From: Sporomusa malonica
GTDB taxonomy: Bacteria; Bacillota; Negativicutes; Sporomusales; Sporomusaceae
Direction: 5' to 3'
Assembly (NCBI RefSeq): GCF_900176355.1
Contig: NZ_FWXI01000001.1
Location: 1 to 64,000 of the forward strand
DNA length: 64,000 nucleotides
Part shown: positions 9,419 through 17,665 of the stretch, piece by piece
Numbering within the stretch: the stretch's first letter is position 1
How the letters are laid out: each line of letters starts with the position of its first letter
Program-made: the position numbers and the translations under genes
Notes under the pieces: model-generated
What the model saw: the letters and a program-made list of their open reading frames with translations, nothing else
What the model was told of the DNA's origin: nothing
Databases searched by the model: none

Positions 9419-10558
9419 ATGTTTTTTCAATTGAATGATGAACAAAAAATGATGCAAAAAATGGTCCGCGAGTTCGCTGAGAAAGAAGTGGCGCCAGGTG
9501 TTCTGACGCGGGATGAAGAGTGCTCGTTTGACCGCTCCCTGGCTGACGCCATGGGGGAAATAGGGCTAAACGGCATCTGTTTCCCCGAAAAATACGGCGG
9601 TGCCGGCAGCGATTATCTCAGCTACATTCTGGCAGTAGAAGAATTATCCAAGGTGGATGACGGTGTGGGCGTTACTCTTTCCGCTTCTGTATCTCTTTGC
9701 GCATGGCCTATTTATGCCTATGGTACAGAAGCGCAAAAAGAAAAATACCTGCGTCCCATTCTGGAGGGTACGCACATGGGCGCCTTTGGTCTTACTGAGC
9801 CTAATGCCGGTACTGATGCCGCCGCTCAGCAGACAGTGGCTGTGCTGGATGGTGATCATTATGTGCTCAATGGCAGCAAGATTTTTATTACTAACGCTGG
9901 TGAAGCAGAAACCTATATTGTTTTTGCTATGACCGACAAATCCAAAGGTCTGAAAGGCATAAGCGCGTTTATTTTGGAAAAGGGCATGCCAGGTTTTACC
10001 TTTGGTAAAAAAGAGCACAAAATGGGCATCCATTCCTCTATTACAATGGAGCTTGTTTTCCAAGAAGTGAAAGTACCCCAAGCCAACCTCTTAGGTAAAG
10101 AAGGCGAGGGGTTCAAAATAGCTATGACGACTCTTGATGGCGGCCGTATCGGTATTGCCGCGCAAGCTCTCGGCATTGCGCAAGCTGCCGTTGATCATGC
10201 CGTTAAATACTCCAAAGAGCGCGTTCAGTTTGGCAAGCCAATTGCTAGCAACCAAGCAATTGCTTTTATGATTGCTGATATGGGAACAAAAGTAGAAGCT
10301 GCCCGGCTGCTGGTGTACAAAGCTGCCTGGAACAAAGACCAAGGGCTGCCCTACTCCAAAGAAGCTGCTATGGCAAAAATGTATGCTTCTGATGTTGCCA
10401 TGGAGGTTACTACCGACGCTGTCCAAATCTTTGGTGGTTATGGATATACCTCAGAATACCCTGTGGAACGACTGATGAGAAATGCTAAAATTACTCAAAT
10501 CTATGAAGGCACAAATCAAGTTCAAAAAATGGTAATCTCCGGCGCGATGCTGCGCTAG
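9419..10558 (+). CDS. bcd: Butyryl-CoA dehydrogenase (acyl-CoA dehydrogenase)
   Basis: A 379-residue FAD enzyme of the acyl-CoA dehydrogenase family. The catalytic base is Glu363 in QIYEGTNQ, and the FAD-binding segments [12 protein letters not shown] and [17 protein letters not shown] are present. The start at 9419 follows GGGAGG. EtfB and EtfA follow directly, the usual arrangement of a butyryl-CoA dehydrogenase/Etf complex that reduces crotonyl-CoA, often coupled to ferredoxin reduction by electron bifurcation. Bifurcation here is inferred from family and context. Confidence 0.92.
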   Translation: MFFQLNDEQKMMQKMVREFAEKEVAPGVLTRDEECSFDRSLADAMGEIGLNGICFPEKYGGAGSDYLSYILAVEELSKVDDGVGVTLSASVSLCAWPIYAYGTEAQKEKYLRPILEGTHMGAFGLTEPNAGTDAAAQQTVAVLDGDHYVLNGSKIFITNAGEAETYIVFAMTDKSKGLKGISAFILEKGMPGFTFGKKEHKMGIHSSITMELVFQEVKVPQANLLGKEGEGFKIAMTTLDGGRIGIAAQALGIAQAAVDHAVKYSKERVQFGKPIASNQAIAFMIADMGTKVEAARLLVYKAAWNKDQGLPYSKEAAMAKMYASDVAMEVTTDAVQIFGGYGYTSEYPVERLMRNAKITQIYEGTNQVQKMVISGAMLR

Positions 10559-10599
10559 CTGCAATTTACGCACTAACAATCAAACAGGAGGTATAAAGT

Positions 10600-11385
10600 A
10601 TGGAGATTCTGGTATGTGTCAAGCAGGTGCCTGACACCACCGAGGTCAAAATTGACCCGAAGACCAATACCCTCATTCGTCAAGGGGTACCAAGTATTGT
10701 CAACCCTTTTGATAAGAATGCCGTTGAGGCAGCTATCCAATTAAAAGAAAAGCATGGCGGCAAGGTGACTGTCATCTCCATGGGGCCACCTCAGGCCAAA
10801 GATGCTTTAAAAGAATGTTTGGCCATGGGAGCCGATGAGGCGGCCTTGATCAGTGACCGTGCTTTCGGTGGCTCGGATACTCTGGCTACCAGCTATACGC
10901 TGGCAGCAGGCATCCGCAAGTTAGGTAAGTTTGATGTGATTATTTGTGGGAAACAGGCTATTGATGGCGACACCGCCCAAGTAGGTCCTGAGATTGCGGA
11001 ATATCTGGACATTTCGCAAATTACTTATGTAGCTAAAGTAGAAGTAAACGGTGATACCGTCCGGGTTGAGCGGGAACACGAAGAAGGCTACGAGATCATT
11101 GAAACTCAAACACCGGTACTTTTGACCGTTGTAAAATCAATCAATGAGCCCCGGTTCCCTACTGTTAAAGGAACGATGAAAGCCAACCGTAAAGAGATTC
11201 CTGTAATTACTGTTAATGATGTGGACGTTGATCCTGACCGTCTTGGTCTAAAAGGCTCACCAACTCAGGTCCTCCGCATCTTTACCCCGCTGCAGCGGAA
11301 ACAAGGCGAACTCATTCAAGCTGACAGCGCCCGCGAGTCAGTTACGGTACTAATCCGAAAATTATCTGAAGCAAAGATTGTCTAA
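10600..11385 (+). CDS. etfB: Electron transfer flavoprotein, beta subunit
   Basis: A 261-residue EtfB. It has the N-terminal MEILVCVKQVPDT signature and the family-typical GKQAIDGDTAQVGPEIAEYL stretch near residues 120-139 that contributes to nucleotide binding. It follows bcd by 41 bases with an AGGAGG site and precedes etfA by 16 bases. With EtfA it would carry electrons between NADH, ferredoxin and the dehydrogenase. Confidence 0.94.
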   Translation: MEILVCVKQVPDTTEVKIDPKTNTLIRQGVPSIVNPFDKNAVEAAIQLKEKHGGKVTVISMGPPQAKDALKECLAMGADEAALISDRAFGGSDTLATSYTLAAGIRKLGKFDVIICGKQAIDGDTAQVGPEIAEYLDISQITYVAKVEVNGDTVRVEREHEEGYEIIETQTPVLLTVVKSINEPRFPTVKGTMKANRKEIPVITVNDVDVDPDRLGLKGSPTQVLRIFTPLQRKQGELIQADSARESVTVLIRKLSEAKIV

Positions 11386-11401
11386 GAGGGGGTAAACGAC
11401 G

Positions 11402-12601
11402 ATGGCAATTAAAATAATCCAAGATGAGTGTATCGGCTGCAGCGCCTGCGTCGCCGCCTGTCCTTTTGGTGCTATTACCATGCAAGACGACGCTAAAGCC
11501 TTTATTACTGAGGCTTGCACTGTCTGTGGGGCTTGTGTCGAAACTTGCCCGGTCAGCACCATTGTACGCGAAGAAGAAGAAAAAACAGTTGCAATGGACA
11601 AAGCAGAGTACAAAGGTGTTTGGGTCTTTATTGAACAAGTAGACGGTCACATTCGTGGCGTTTCTCATGAACTGCTTGGTGAAGGGCGTAAGCTGGCTGA
11701 TGCAATGGGGCAGGAACTTGCTGGTGTTCTCATTGGCAATCATGTCGAAGATGTAAGCAAAGATTTGTTTGCCAGTGGTGCAGACAAGGTGTATCTGGTT
11801 GAAGGTGCTGAGTACAGCCACTATAATACCGATGGCTTTACCGTGACTTTAACGGATTTAATCAAAACATATAAACCAAATGTTATTCTAATCGGTGCAA
11901 CTAACGATGGCCGTGATCTTGGTCCCCGGGTAGCCTGCCGTATTGGGACAGGTTTGACAGCTGACTGCACCAACTTGGATATTGATGCCGAGACTGGATT
12001 GGTAGCATGGACCCGCCCGGCCTTTGGCGGCAATATCATGGCGACAATTCTGTGTCCGGAGCACCGTCCACAAATGGGTACCGTTCGTCCGAAAGTATTT
12101 AAACGGCCTGTGCCTGACTTTACTCGGACCGGCGAAATTGTTCGCGTAGCAAGTAAAGTGAAGCCGGAAGATATTCGTACTAAATTTATTGAATTGCTGC
12201 AGGTATGCATCACTTCATGTAATCTGGAAGAAGCAGAGATTATTGTTTCCGGCGGACGGGGCATGTGTAAGCCGGAAAATTTCAAATTAATCGAGGACCT
12301 GGCTGAAGTGCTAGGCGGCACTGTCGGTGCTTCCCGGGCTGCTGTAGACGCAGGCTGGAAACCAGCCCTTCACCAGGTTGGCCAAACAGGCAAGACAGTA
12401 GGACCGAAAATTTATATTGCTTGTGGCATTTCCGGCGCCATTCAGCATTTGGCTGGGATGTCTTCTTCCGATAGTGTGATCGCTATCAACAAAGATGCTG
12501 ATGCACCGATATTCAAAGTTGCCGACTATGGTATTGTCGGGGACGTCATGGAAGTATTACCGATCATGATTGAAGAATTTAAAAAATTGCGGCAGGCTTA
12601 A
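11402..12601 (+). CDS. etfA: Electron transfer flavoprotein, alpha subunit with N-terminal 2x[4Fe-4S] ferredoxin domain
   Basis: A 399-residue EtfA, longer than the usual ~330 because of an N-terminal ferredoxin-like domain. Two CxxCxxCxxxC clusters are visible (Cys10, 13, 16, 20 and Cys39, 42, 45, 49). The C-terminal FAD domain carries GASRAAVDAGW, VGQTGKTV and SGAIQHLAGM motifs. Clostridial and Sporomusa-like enoyl-CoA reductase complexes have such ferredoxin-fused EtfA subunits. The extra clusters suggest an internal wire to ferredoxin, consistent with a bifurcating complex, but this is inferred. Confidence 0.93.
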   Translation: MAIKIIQDECIGCSACVAACPFGAITMQDDAKAFITEACTVCGACVETCPVSTIVREEEEKTVAMDKAEYKGVWVFIEQVDGHIRGVSHELLGEGRKLADAMGQELAGVLIGNHVEDVSKDLFASGADKVYLVEGAEYSHYNTDGFTVTLTDLIKTYKPNVILIGATNDGRDLGPRVACRIGTGLTADCTNLDIDAETGLVAWTRPAFGGNIMATILCPEHRPQMGTVRPKVFKRPVPDFTRTGEIVRVASKVKPEDIRTKFIELLQVCITSCNLEEAEIIVSGGRGMCKPENFKLIEDLAEVLGGTVGASRAAVDAGWKPALHQVGQTGKTVGPKIYIACGISGAIQHLAGMSSSDSVIAINKDADAPIFKVADYGIVGDVMEVLPIMIEEFKKLRQA

Positions 12602-12636
12602 TTCGATAAGCCGCGCTAAGAAGGAGGCATAAAGTA

Positions 12637-13053
12637 ATGATTCAAGACGTGCAATTTGCTGACATACAAGTAGGTGACAAAGCCAGTATGACGAAAACGG
12701 TGACTGAATTCGACGTATATAGTTTTGCTGGGATAACCGGCGATTTCAACCCTGTTCACGTCAATGCCGAATTCGCTAAAACAACTATGTTTCAAGAGCG
12801 AATTGCTCATGGAATGTTATCAGCCGGGTTTATATCAGCTGTCTTAGGAACTACATTACCTGGGGCGAATACAATCTATCTGGGCCAGGAACTTGCATTC
12901 AAGGCACCGGTAAAAATTGGAGATACCGTAACAGCTACGGTTGAGGTTCTTGAAAAGATAGAAGCCAAAAACCACTTGCTTTTAAAAACTACTGTTACGA
13001 ATCAAGCGGGTAAAGTGGTTACTGATGGTAAAGCCACCGTGATGAAGAAGTAA
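12637..13053 (+). CDS. R-specific enoyl-CoA hydratase (MaoC-like, PhaJ type)
   Basis: A 138-residue hot-dog-fold protein with the hydratase-2 catalytic pair in GDFNPVHVN (Asp36 and His41). Length and motif fit PhaJ-type enzymes that interconvert crotonyl-CoA and (R)-3-hydroxybutyryl-CoA. It stands between etfA and a short-chain reductase, where a clostridial S-specific crotonase/Hbd pair would be expected. The pathway here therefore probably runs through the R isomer. An AAGGAGG site precedes the ATG. Confidence 0.88.
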   Translation: MIQDVQFADIQVGDKASMTKTVTEFDVYSFAGITGDFNPVHVNAEFAKTTMFQERIAHGMLSAGFISAVLGTTLPGANTIYLGQELAFKAPVKIGDTVTATVEVLEKIEAKNHLLLKTTVTNQAGKVVTDGKATVMKK

Positions 13054-13082
13054 CAGCATACACATATTTAGGAGGAAGAAAA

Positions 13083-13823
13083 ATGCGGGGGTTAAAAGAC
13101 AAAGTAGCTATTATCACAGGTGGAGCTGGCGGAATTGGGAAAGCAACTGCCCTGCGTTTGGCTGAAGAAGGTGCTAAAATTGTTGTTGCCGATTTTGCCA
13201 ATGGCGCTGCTACAGTGGAAGAATTAAAGGCTAAAGGCGCTGAAGTTATTTACGTTCAAGTGGATGTAACTAACAGCGAAAGTGCCAAAGCTATGGTTAA
13301 TAAAGTAGTGGAAGTATTTGGCCGTGTCGATGTGTTGATCAACAACGCCGGTATTACTAAAGATGCTATGATGAAAAAAATGAGCAAAGAAGCTTGGGAT
13401 GCCGTTATTTCCGTAAACCTTACCGGAGTTTTCAATTGTACTTCAGCCGCCCTGCCGCAAATGCTTGAGCAGAAATCCGGCGTCGTATTGACAACCTCCT
13501 CGGTGGTTGGTATATACGGCAACCTGGGACAAACCAACTATGCTGCTGCTAAGTGGGGCGCTATTGGTATGACTAAATCCTGGGCAAAAGAGATGGCTAA
13601 AAATGGATTGCGCTTTAACTGCGTAGCACCTGGTTTCATTGGTACCGATATGGTGAAAAAGATTCCTGAGCAAGTGCTGAACGAAAAAATTCTTATTAAA
13701 GTTCCGACAGGCCGCCTGGGTGAACCGGAAGAGATAGCTGCAGCTTTCGCTTTCTTAGCTTCTGATGATGCCAAATACATCAATGGCACTGTCTTAAGTG
13801 TAGACGGAGCATGCACGCTGTAA
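13083..13823 (+). CDS. Acetoacetyl-CoA/3-oxoacyl reductase (FabG/PhaB-like SDR)
   Basis: A 246-residue classical short-chain dehydrogenase: nucleotide motif GGAGGIG (residues 13-19), NNAG near 86-89, catalytic Ser near 140, Tyr153 and Lys157 (YAAAK). By context it reduces acetoacetyl-CoA to (R)-3-hydroxybutyryl-CoA for the neighbouring R-specific hydratase. FabG of fatty acid synthesis is the sequence-level alternative, but fatty acid genes are absent here. It is the last gene of the sigma-54 operon. Confidence 0.88.
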   Translation: MRGLKDKVAIITGGAGGIGKATALRLAEEGAKIVVADFANGAATVEELKAKGAEVIYVQVDVTNSESAKAMVNKVVEVFGRVDVLINNAGITKDAMMKKMSKEAWDAVISVNLTGVFNCTSAALPQMLEQKSGVVLTTSSVVGIYGNLGQTNYAAAKWGAIGMTKSWAKEMAKNGLRFNCVAPGFIGTDMVKKIPEQVLNEKILIKVPTGRLGEPEEIAAAFAFLASDDAKYINGTVLSVDGACTL

Positions 13824-14230
13824 GCTCACGCGCTCACGTCCGGCGCCGCTGACGCTTAGAGCCGTATCCTGCCAGGTGTATTCAGCAGCTTGCAGGGGTG
13901 CATTTAAATGATCAACTTTACGACACCATATTTTATGTGTTGACTTAGCCTAAGTTATGTGATAAGTTTTACTCATACCTTAGTGAAATTCTTGAAAGAT
14001 GCCAATAATGTCTAGTGAGCACAAGCAATGATGCTGTAATAATTGCTTGTGCTTTTTGTTTTTTACTAAGATTGCAGCAGGCAATCGAATGCTACTGACG
14101 AAAGTTAAAAATACACCGTTGCTTTAAATAATGCTGTTAGCTGTGAGGAGTATGAGAAATATTTGTTGGCAATGCAGGACAAATGTAGTATCGTATCAAT
14201 AAATACACGATTTGGAATATATTTCAAAAA
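13824..14230. other. Intergenic region after the butyrate-type operon
   Basis: No gene of note is seen. The region holds a terminator at 14018-14060. A weak promoter-like pair (TTGGCA at 14166, TATCGT at 14189, 17-base spacer) precedes the leader hairpin at 14231. Confidence 0.5.
14018..14060 (+). terminator. Rho-independent terminator
   Basis: Perfect 11-bp arms at 14018-14028 and 14043-14053 are followed by a T-rich run. It lies about 195 bases after the last gene of the sigma-54 operon. Confidence 0.75.
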
Positions 14231-14292
14231 TAGCTAATCAGAAGACTGAAGGCTACAGCTTGGTTCCTTGTGGAGCTGTGCGGTAGCTTTTT
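14231..14292 (+). ncRNA. Leader hairpin plus terminator, copy 1 of a three-copy attenuator-like motif
   Basis: The stem TAGC/GCTA encloses an internal loop (TAA on the left, AG on the right), an inner stem TCAG/CTGA and a four-base loop, at 14231-14255. The right side GCTA is also the start of a terminator stem (14252-14287) followed by five T. The outer stem and the terminator are therefore mutually exclusive, as in an attenuator. The same layout recurs at 27956 and, inverted, at 59561. The downstream gene is the small ORF at 14388. The RNA class is not one I can name. Confidence 0.6.
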
Positions 14293-14387
14293 CTGATGCC
14301 AGGTAATATTTACAGCAATTTTACTTGGAGATAACACTTAGATTCTAAAGTCGGTATACAATAAAATCAAATAGGAAAGAAAGGCCT

Positions 14388-14639
14388 GTGAAAACTATGG
14401 CGATTTGGCAAGTTAAACTCGACACTAGAGAAGCTGATCAACATCGGAAATGGTTAAAACGTAGGGGCTTTATTTCAGCAAATTATTTTTCTTCTAATGG
14501 TTTTTCCATAAACAAAATGAGACAGCTGGCCATGGATGGAAAGCTTCATGCCGTACAGTGTACTTATGGAAGTTCTGTCCGCTGGTACTACTTGGAAAGC
14601 CAAGCCGAGTTAGCTCGGATAAAAGGTGAGCTTTCATGA
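14388..14639 (+). CDS. Small hypothetical protein with possible DNA-binding fold
   Basis: An 83-residue protein starting at GTG 14388 after AAGAAAGG; an in-frame ATG at 14397 is an alternative. The middle part (about residues 36-70: FSINKMRQLAMDGKLHAVQ, then a basic/aromatic strand) resembles the helix-turn-helix and wing of MerR/excisionase-like domains. That is fold-level inference, as I do not recognise the family. It is preceded by an attenuator-like leader, so its expression may be controlled by early termination. A stem-loop/terminator repeat follows. Confidence 0.6.
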   Translation: MKTMAIWQVKLDTREADQHRKWLKRRGFISANYFSSNGFSINKMRQLAMDGKLHAVQCTYGSSVRWYYLESQAELARIKGELS

Positions 14640-14682
14640 TGGGCTAAGGCCTGGAGTTATATGGCTTCTCAGCTGCTTTTTA

Positions 14683-14773
14683 ATCCTGTAAGAAAGTTAA
14701 CTTTCTTACAGGATAAGGCAACATTGGCTTCCTCTGTCGCCAAAGGCTCGGCGCAAGCCGTGTTTTCTTTATA
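14683..14773 (+). repeat. Stem-loop/terminator repeat, copy A
   Basis: A perfect 32-base palindrome (14683-14714) is followed by a linker, a hairpin formed by GGCTTC and CAAGCC (about 14727-14757) and a GCAA-loop stem ending in a T run. The sequence is about 85% identical, by eye, to the minus strand of 52156-52069, including the T-rich tail. It also shares architecture with 27789-27875. The GGCTTC/CAAGCC pairing and the small terminator hairpin share bases and so compete. It ends the unit of the 14388 gene. Confidence 0.6.
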
Positions 14774-14940
14774 AAAAAAAGGCATATTCTAGAATAAACC
14801 GGCGATTATTGTAGATTTAGCAATTATTTACGAATAATGTGTGTTACAATAATAGTGTGGCAAGCATTATAGTAGCCTGGTTACATAGTGAACTGTTTGC
14901 TTGAGGTAGTAAAATAAACATTGACGAGGAGTGGAATATT

Positions 14941-15174
14941 ATGTGCGATGAACAAGAGCTTGAAATGACTGATGAAATCCCGGTGCTATTTACCGATGAC
15001 GTTGAACTCCTTGGAGACCGTTTGATGGACATTATTATTGCCATGGGCTTGCCGGAAGAGCAGACCAATGCAGTCCTCAGATTGATTAATGATGCAGTTG
15101 AAGATCATCATCAAAACATTCTCGATACCTTTGAGGATACTATCGAGATCGAAGATGAAGAAGAGAGTGAATAG
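14941..15174 (+). CDS. Small acidic hypothetical protein
   Basis: A 77-residue, strongly acidic protein (a run of Glu/Asp at both ends, C-terminus IEIEDEEESE), preceded by a GAGGAG-type site. The centre looks like one or two amphipathic helices. I recognise no domain. It is a single-gene unit closed by its own terminator; codon use looks ordinary, so it is probably a real gene. Confidence 0.65.
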   Translation: MCDEQELEMTDEIPVLFTDDVELLGDRLMDIIIAMGLPEEQTNAVLRLINDAVEDHHQNILDTFEDTIEIEDEEESE

Positions 15175-15182
15175 TTTTCCTT

Positions 15183-15208
15183 AAAGCCGCGAAATTCGCG
15201 GCTTTTTG
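15183..15208 (+). terminator. Rho-independent terminator
   Basis: Perfect 11-bp arms around a single-base centre (15183-15205), G/C-rich in the middle and followed by T residues, directly after the acidic protein gene. Confidence 0.85.
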
Positions 15209-15361
15209 CTTTTTATATCATTCTCACAGATCCAATGATCTAAGGTTCAACCATAAGTCCAATTGTGTCTTAGGAAGATTAATTGGATATTTACCAATAG
15301 TACTTTTTCCTTTATCATAGGTTACATAGCAGTCCGAAATCATAATTCAGGAGGTTTGACT

Positions 15362-15697
15362 ATGGCTACTTTTCCGGAGCCAATACTTAAATTGCCAGAA
15401 GCTGATATTCCGCTAAAGGGGATAAAGGCATATTTGTCCCAAAGTGAAACCCACCAAATTATCTTTATGGAATTTAGTGAAGATGTTGAACTACCCGAAC
15501 ATTCCCATGAAGGCCAATGGGGTATTGTCTTAGAAGGGAAAATTGAGCTTACCATTGATGGGGTGAAAAAAACATTTGTCAAAGGTGACCGTTATTTCAT
15601 TCCCGAAGGTGTTAGGCATTCTGGTAAAATTTACGCTGGTTATGCCGATATGACGTACTTTGATCAAAAATCCCGATATAAAATAAAAGAACGATAA
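15362..15697 (+). CDS. Small cupin-domain protein
   Basis: A 111-residue single-domain cupin. Metal-ligand residues of motif 1 are visible (EHSHEGQWGIVLEGKIEL: two His and a Glu), and motif 2 has GDRYFIPEGVRHS with the last His. I start at 15362 after CAGGAGG; a longer in-frame start at 15263 has no ribosome site. The function could be metal or small-molecule binding. Its place beside the methyltransferase locus is suggestive but it is convergent with it, so no role is claimed. Confidence 0.82.
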   Translation: MATFPEPILKLPEADIPLKGIKAYLSQSETHQIIFMEFSEDVELPEHSHEGQWGIVLEGKIELTIDGVKKTFVKGDRYFIPEGVRHSGKIYAGYADMTYFDQKSRYKIKER

Positions 15698-15713
15698 GCT
15701 AATTGCCGGTGGT

Positions 15714-15764
15714 ATGTAAAAGGGCTAAGTTTACCTGTCTGAGGTGAACTTAGCCCTTTTACAT
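15714..15764. terminator. Bidirectional terminator
   Basis: Arms of 23 bases (15714-15736 and 15742-15764) pair with one mismatch around a five-base loop, with A and T runs on the two flanks. It separates the convergent cupin and methyltransferase genes. Confidence 0.85.
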
Positions 15765-15766
15765 GC

Positions 15767-16837
15767 TTATGCTAGATTGTCAGGATTAACCGGCCATTTA
15801 CCATATTGTCGGGCGGCGTCCATCATAGCAATAACGTTTTTGGCCGGGGTGCCTACCGATAGTCCGCAGCCACTGGATAGAATGAACCCTTTCGGATTAT
15901 TATAGGCTTTGCGTAAGCACTCTTTGACCTCCTCCAAAACTTCTTGAGGGGTTCCACGCCATAGGGTATAAGGTTTGACATTTCCGGCTAGACAGGCGCG
16001 GTGGCCTACTTTGTTTTTTGCCTCCGCCAAGTCAATCTGATTGTCTAAACTCAGTACTGTAGCGCCGGCATCAACCATATCATCCAAAATACTCATGGTA
16101 TCACCGCAGATATGGACAAAAGGACCACTGCCACAGCGCTGAATAATACGATCTGAATATTGTTTCAGGTAGGGTTTAGCAAACTCCCGGAAATGTTTAC
16201 TGCTGATCAAAGTACCGGATGCTGTCGGTTCGGCGATACTTGGTTTAATGCCCATATCGCATAGTACATCAATAAAGAGCAGGGCATTGTCGGTAACGTA
16301 TTGTAATAGCCGATGCACCATTTCCGGATTGCGGTTCAGGTCCCTAAGAAGTTTGTCTGTGCCGCGGACAGCAGCAGCGGTTGTAATTGGACCGCCAAGT
16401 GAGCACCCTACAGCGGCGCGTTCTTTTACCGTTTCCTGGACAATCTTGAGAGCTTCGAGTATGATGGGCAATCGCCCTGACTGGTACGGGTTGATTAACT
16501 CTAACTTAGCGAGGTCTTGGTAACTTGAAATGGCTGGCGAGCAAACATAGGGAATGCCGTCATCAGGAAATGTTAACTTAGTACCAATGGCCTCAGCTAT
16601 TCCAAACAGCCCTGGACCGGAACCGACCGAGTCTGTTTCGTAAGTCTCAAAAGCATTAATTTGAGCCTGCGCCATTAAGCGGGCTGAATGATAATACTGC
16701 GCCATTGGTCCACCTGCCAGGCTATAAGCATGGTCAGTAACTAAAGGCATGCAGGGTATCCGGTCTAACGGCTCACCGGCGGCAAAAGCTTTAAGCCGTT
16801 CTTTAGGCGTCATCTCATCTTTCCAATTGGTTTTCAT
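15767..16837 (-). CDS. URO-D-type corrinoid methyltransferase
   Basis: A 356-residue member of the uroporphyrinogen decarboxylase-like methyltransferases (MtaA/MtbA/CmuA group). These carry methyl groups to or from corrinoid proteins using a zinc site. The zinc ligands are visible as HICG about two-thirds along and a later Cys in SSGCG near the C-terminus. I start at 16837 (MKTNWKDEMTPKERL) after GGGAGGA; ten further upstream residues lack a ribosome site. It is divergent from the corrinoid protein gene at 17015 and most like the genes at 17662 and 58349. The methyl substrate is unknown. Confidence 0.85.
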   Translation of the reverse strand: MKTNWKDEMTPKERLKAFAAGEPLDRIPCMPLVTDHAYSLAGGPMAQYYHSARLMAQAQINAFETYETDSVGSGPGLFGIAEAIGTKLTFPDDGIPYVCSPAISSYQDLAKLELINPYQSGRLPIILEALKIVQETVKERAAVGCSLGGPITTAAAVRGTDKLLRDLNRNPEMVHRLLQYVTDNALLFIDVLCDMGIKPSIAEPTASGTLISSKHFREFAKPYLKQYSDRIIQRCGSGPFVHICGDTMSILDDMVDAGATVLSLDNQIDLAEAKNKVGHRACLAGNVKPYTLWRGTPQEVLEEVKECLRKAYNNPKGFILSSGCGLSVGTPAKNVIAMMDAARQYGKWPVNPDNLA

Positions 16838-16908
16838 GGCGATCCTCCCGACTCTCAACCACAGCAAACCAGTGTAGATAGAGAGTTTTTATATATTATC
16901 ATTATAAA

Positions 16909-16966
16909 TTATCTATATTTAATTAAAATCCTTCTGAAATTAAGAAGGGTTTTAGTTTATCTATAT
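16909..16966. promoter_or_regulatory. Divergent control region with direct repeats and a hairpin
   Basis: The 10-mer TTATCTATAT occurs at 16909-16918 and 16957-16966, flanking a hairpin (about 16924-16951) with 11-bp arms and one wobble pair. The 177-base space between the two divergent methyltransferase-locus genes must hold both promoters. The repeats could be operator sites and the hairpin a stop to antisense transcription. Both roles are inferred. Confidence 0.4.
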
Positions 16967-17014
16967 AGAAAATTTCGATACTATTAATATATTATTTAAA
17001 GGGAGAGTGCGGTT

Positions 17015-17665
17015 ATGACAAATCAGCAGATTTTGGATGCATTAGCAGCTGCGGTTATCGAGATGGACGAAGAAGGGGCGAAAGTGGCAGCGCAAGCTGC
17101 GATTGACGTAGGTATAGGGGCATTTGAGGCTATTACCGAGGGCTTGGTTAAAGGCATGAATGTTGTTGGCGATAAGTATGAGGAGCAGGAATATTTTATA
17201 CCCGAGGTTTTAATTTGCTCTGACGCCATGCTGGCAGGATTAGAAATTCTCAAACCTCATTTGCCTAAGGATTACAACCAGAGTGCGGAAAAAGTAGTCA
17301 TTGGCGTTGTTCAGGGCGATACGCATGACATTGGCAAGAACATCGTTAAAATCATGCTGGAGGCAGGTGGTTTTGAGGTGTATGACTTGGGCCGGAACGT
17401 TCCCCTGATGTCTTTTGTTGATAAAGCTGAAGAGGTTGGGGCCACAGTAGTTGCCATGGCTACACTAATGACTACGACCATGGAGGGTATGCGTACCGTT
17501 GTCGAGGAATTAGAAAAACGTGGTATCCGGGATAAAGTTACGGTTATTATCGGCGGTGGGCCTATTTCGCAGGCTTTTGCTGATGAGATTAAGGCTGATC
17601 TGTATGCTTCAGATGCAAATGTTGCTGTACGGATATTAACTAACCGGCAGGAGGCAGTTGCGTGA
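17015..17665 (+). CDS. Corrinoid protein of a methyltransferase system
   Basis: A 216-residue MtaC/MttC-like protein. A four-helix cap domain (residues 1-90) is followed by a B12-binding Rossmann-like domain with the lower-ligand histidine motif GDTHDIGKN near residue 109. It would shuttle the methyl group between a substrate-specific and a tetrahydrofolate-directed methyltransferase. The next gene overlaps by four bases (GTGA), so the two are translationally coupled. A GGGAGAG site precedes the ATG. Confidence 0.92.
   Translation: MTNQQILDALAAAVIEMDEEGAKVAAQAAIDVGIGAFEAITEGLVKGMNVVGDKYEEQEYFIPEVLICSDAMLAGLEILKPHLPKDYNQSAEKVVIGVVQGDTHDIGKNIVKIMLEAGGFEVYDLGRNVPLMSFVDKAEEVGATVVAMATLMTTTMEGMRTVVEELEKRGIRDKVTVIIGGGPISQAFADEIKADLYASDANVAVRILTNRQEAVA

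Noticed and set aside
14231..14255. Hammerhead-ribozyme or kink-turn reading of the leader motif (CTGAT...GAAGG)
   Set aside because: The hammerhead core CUGAUGA...GAAA and cleavage site are not present, and the internal loop does not give the tandem G-A pairs of a kink-turn.
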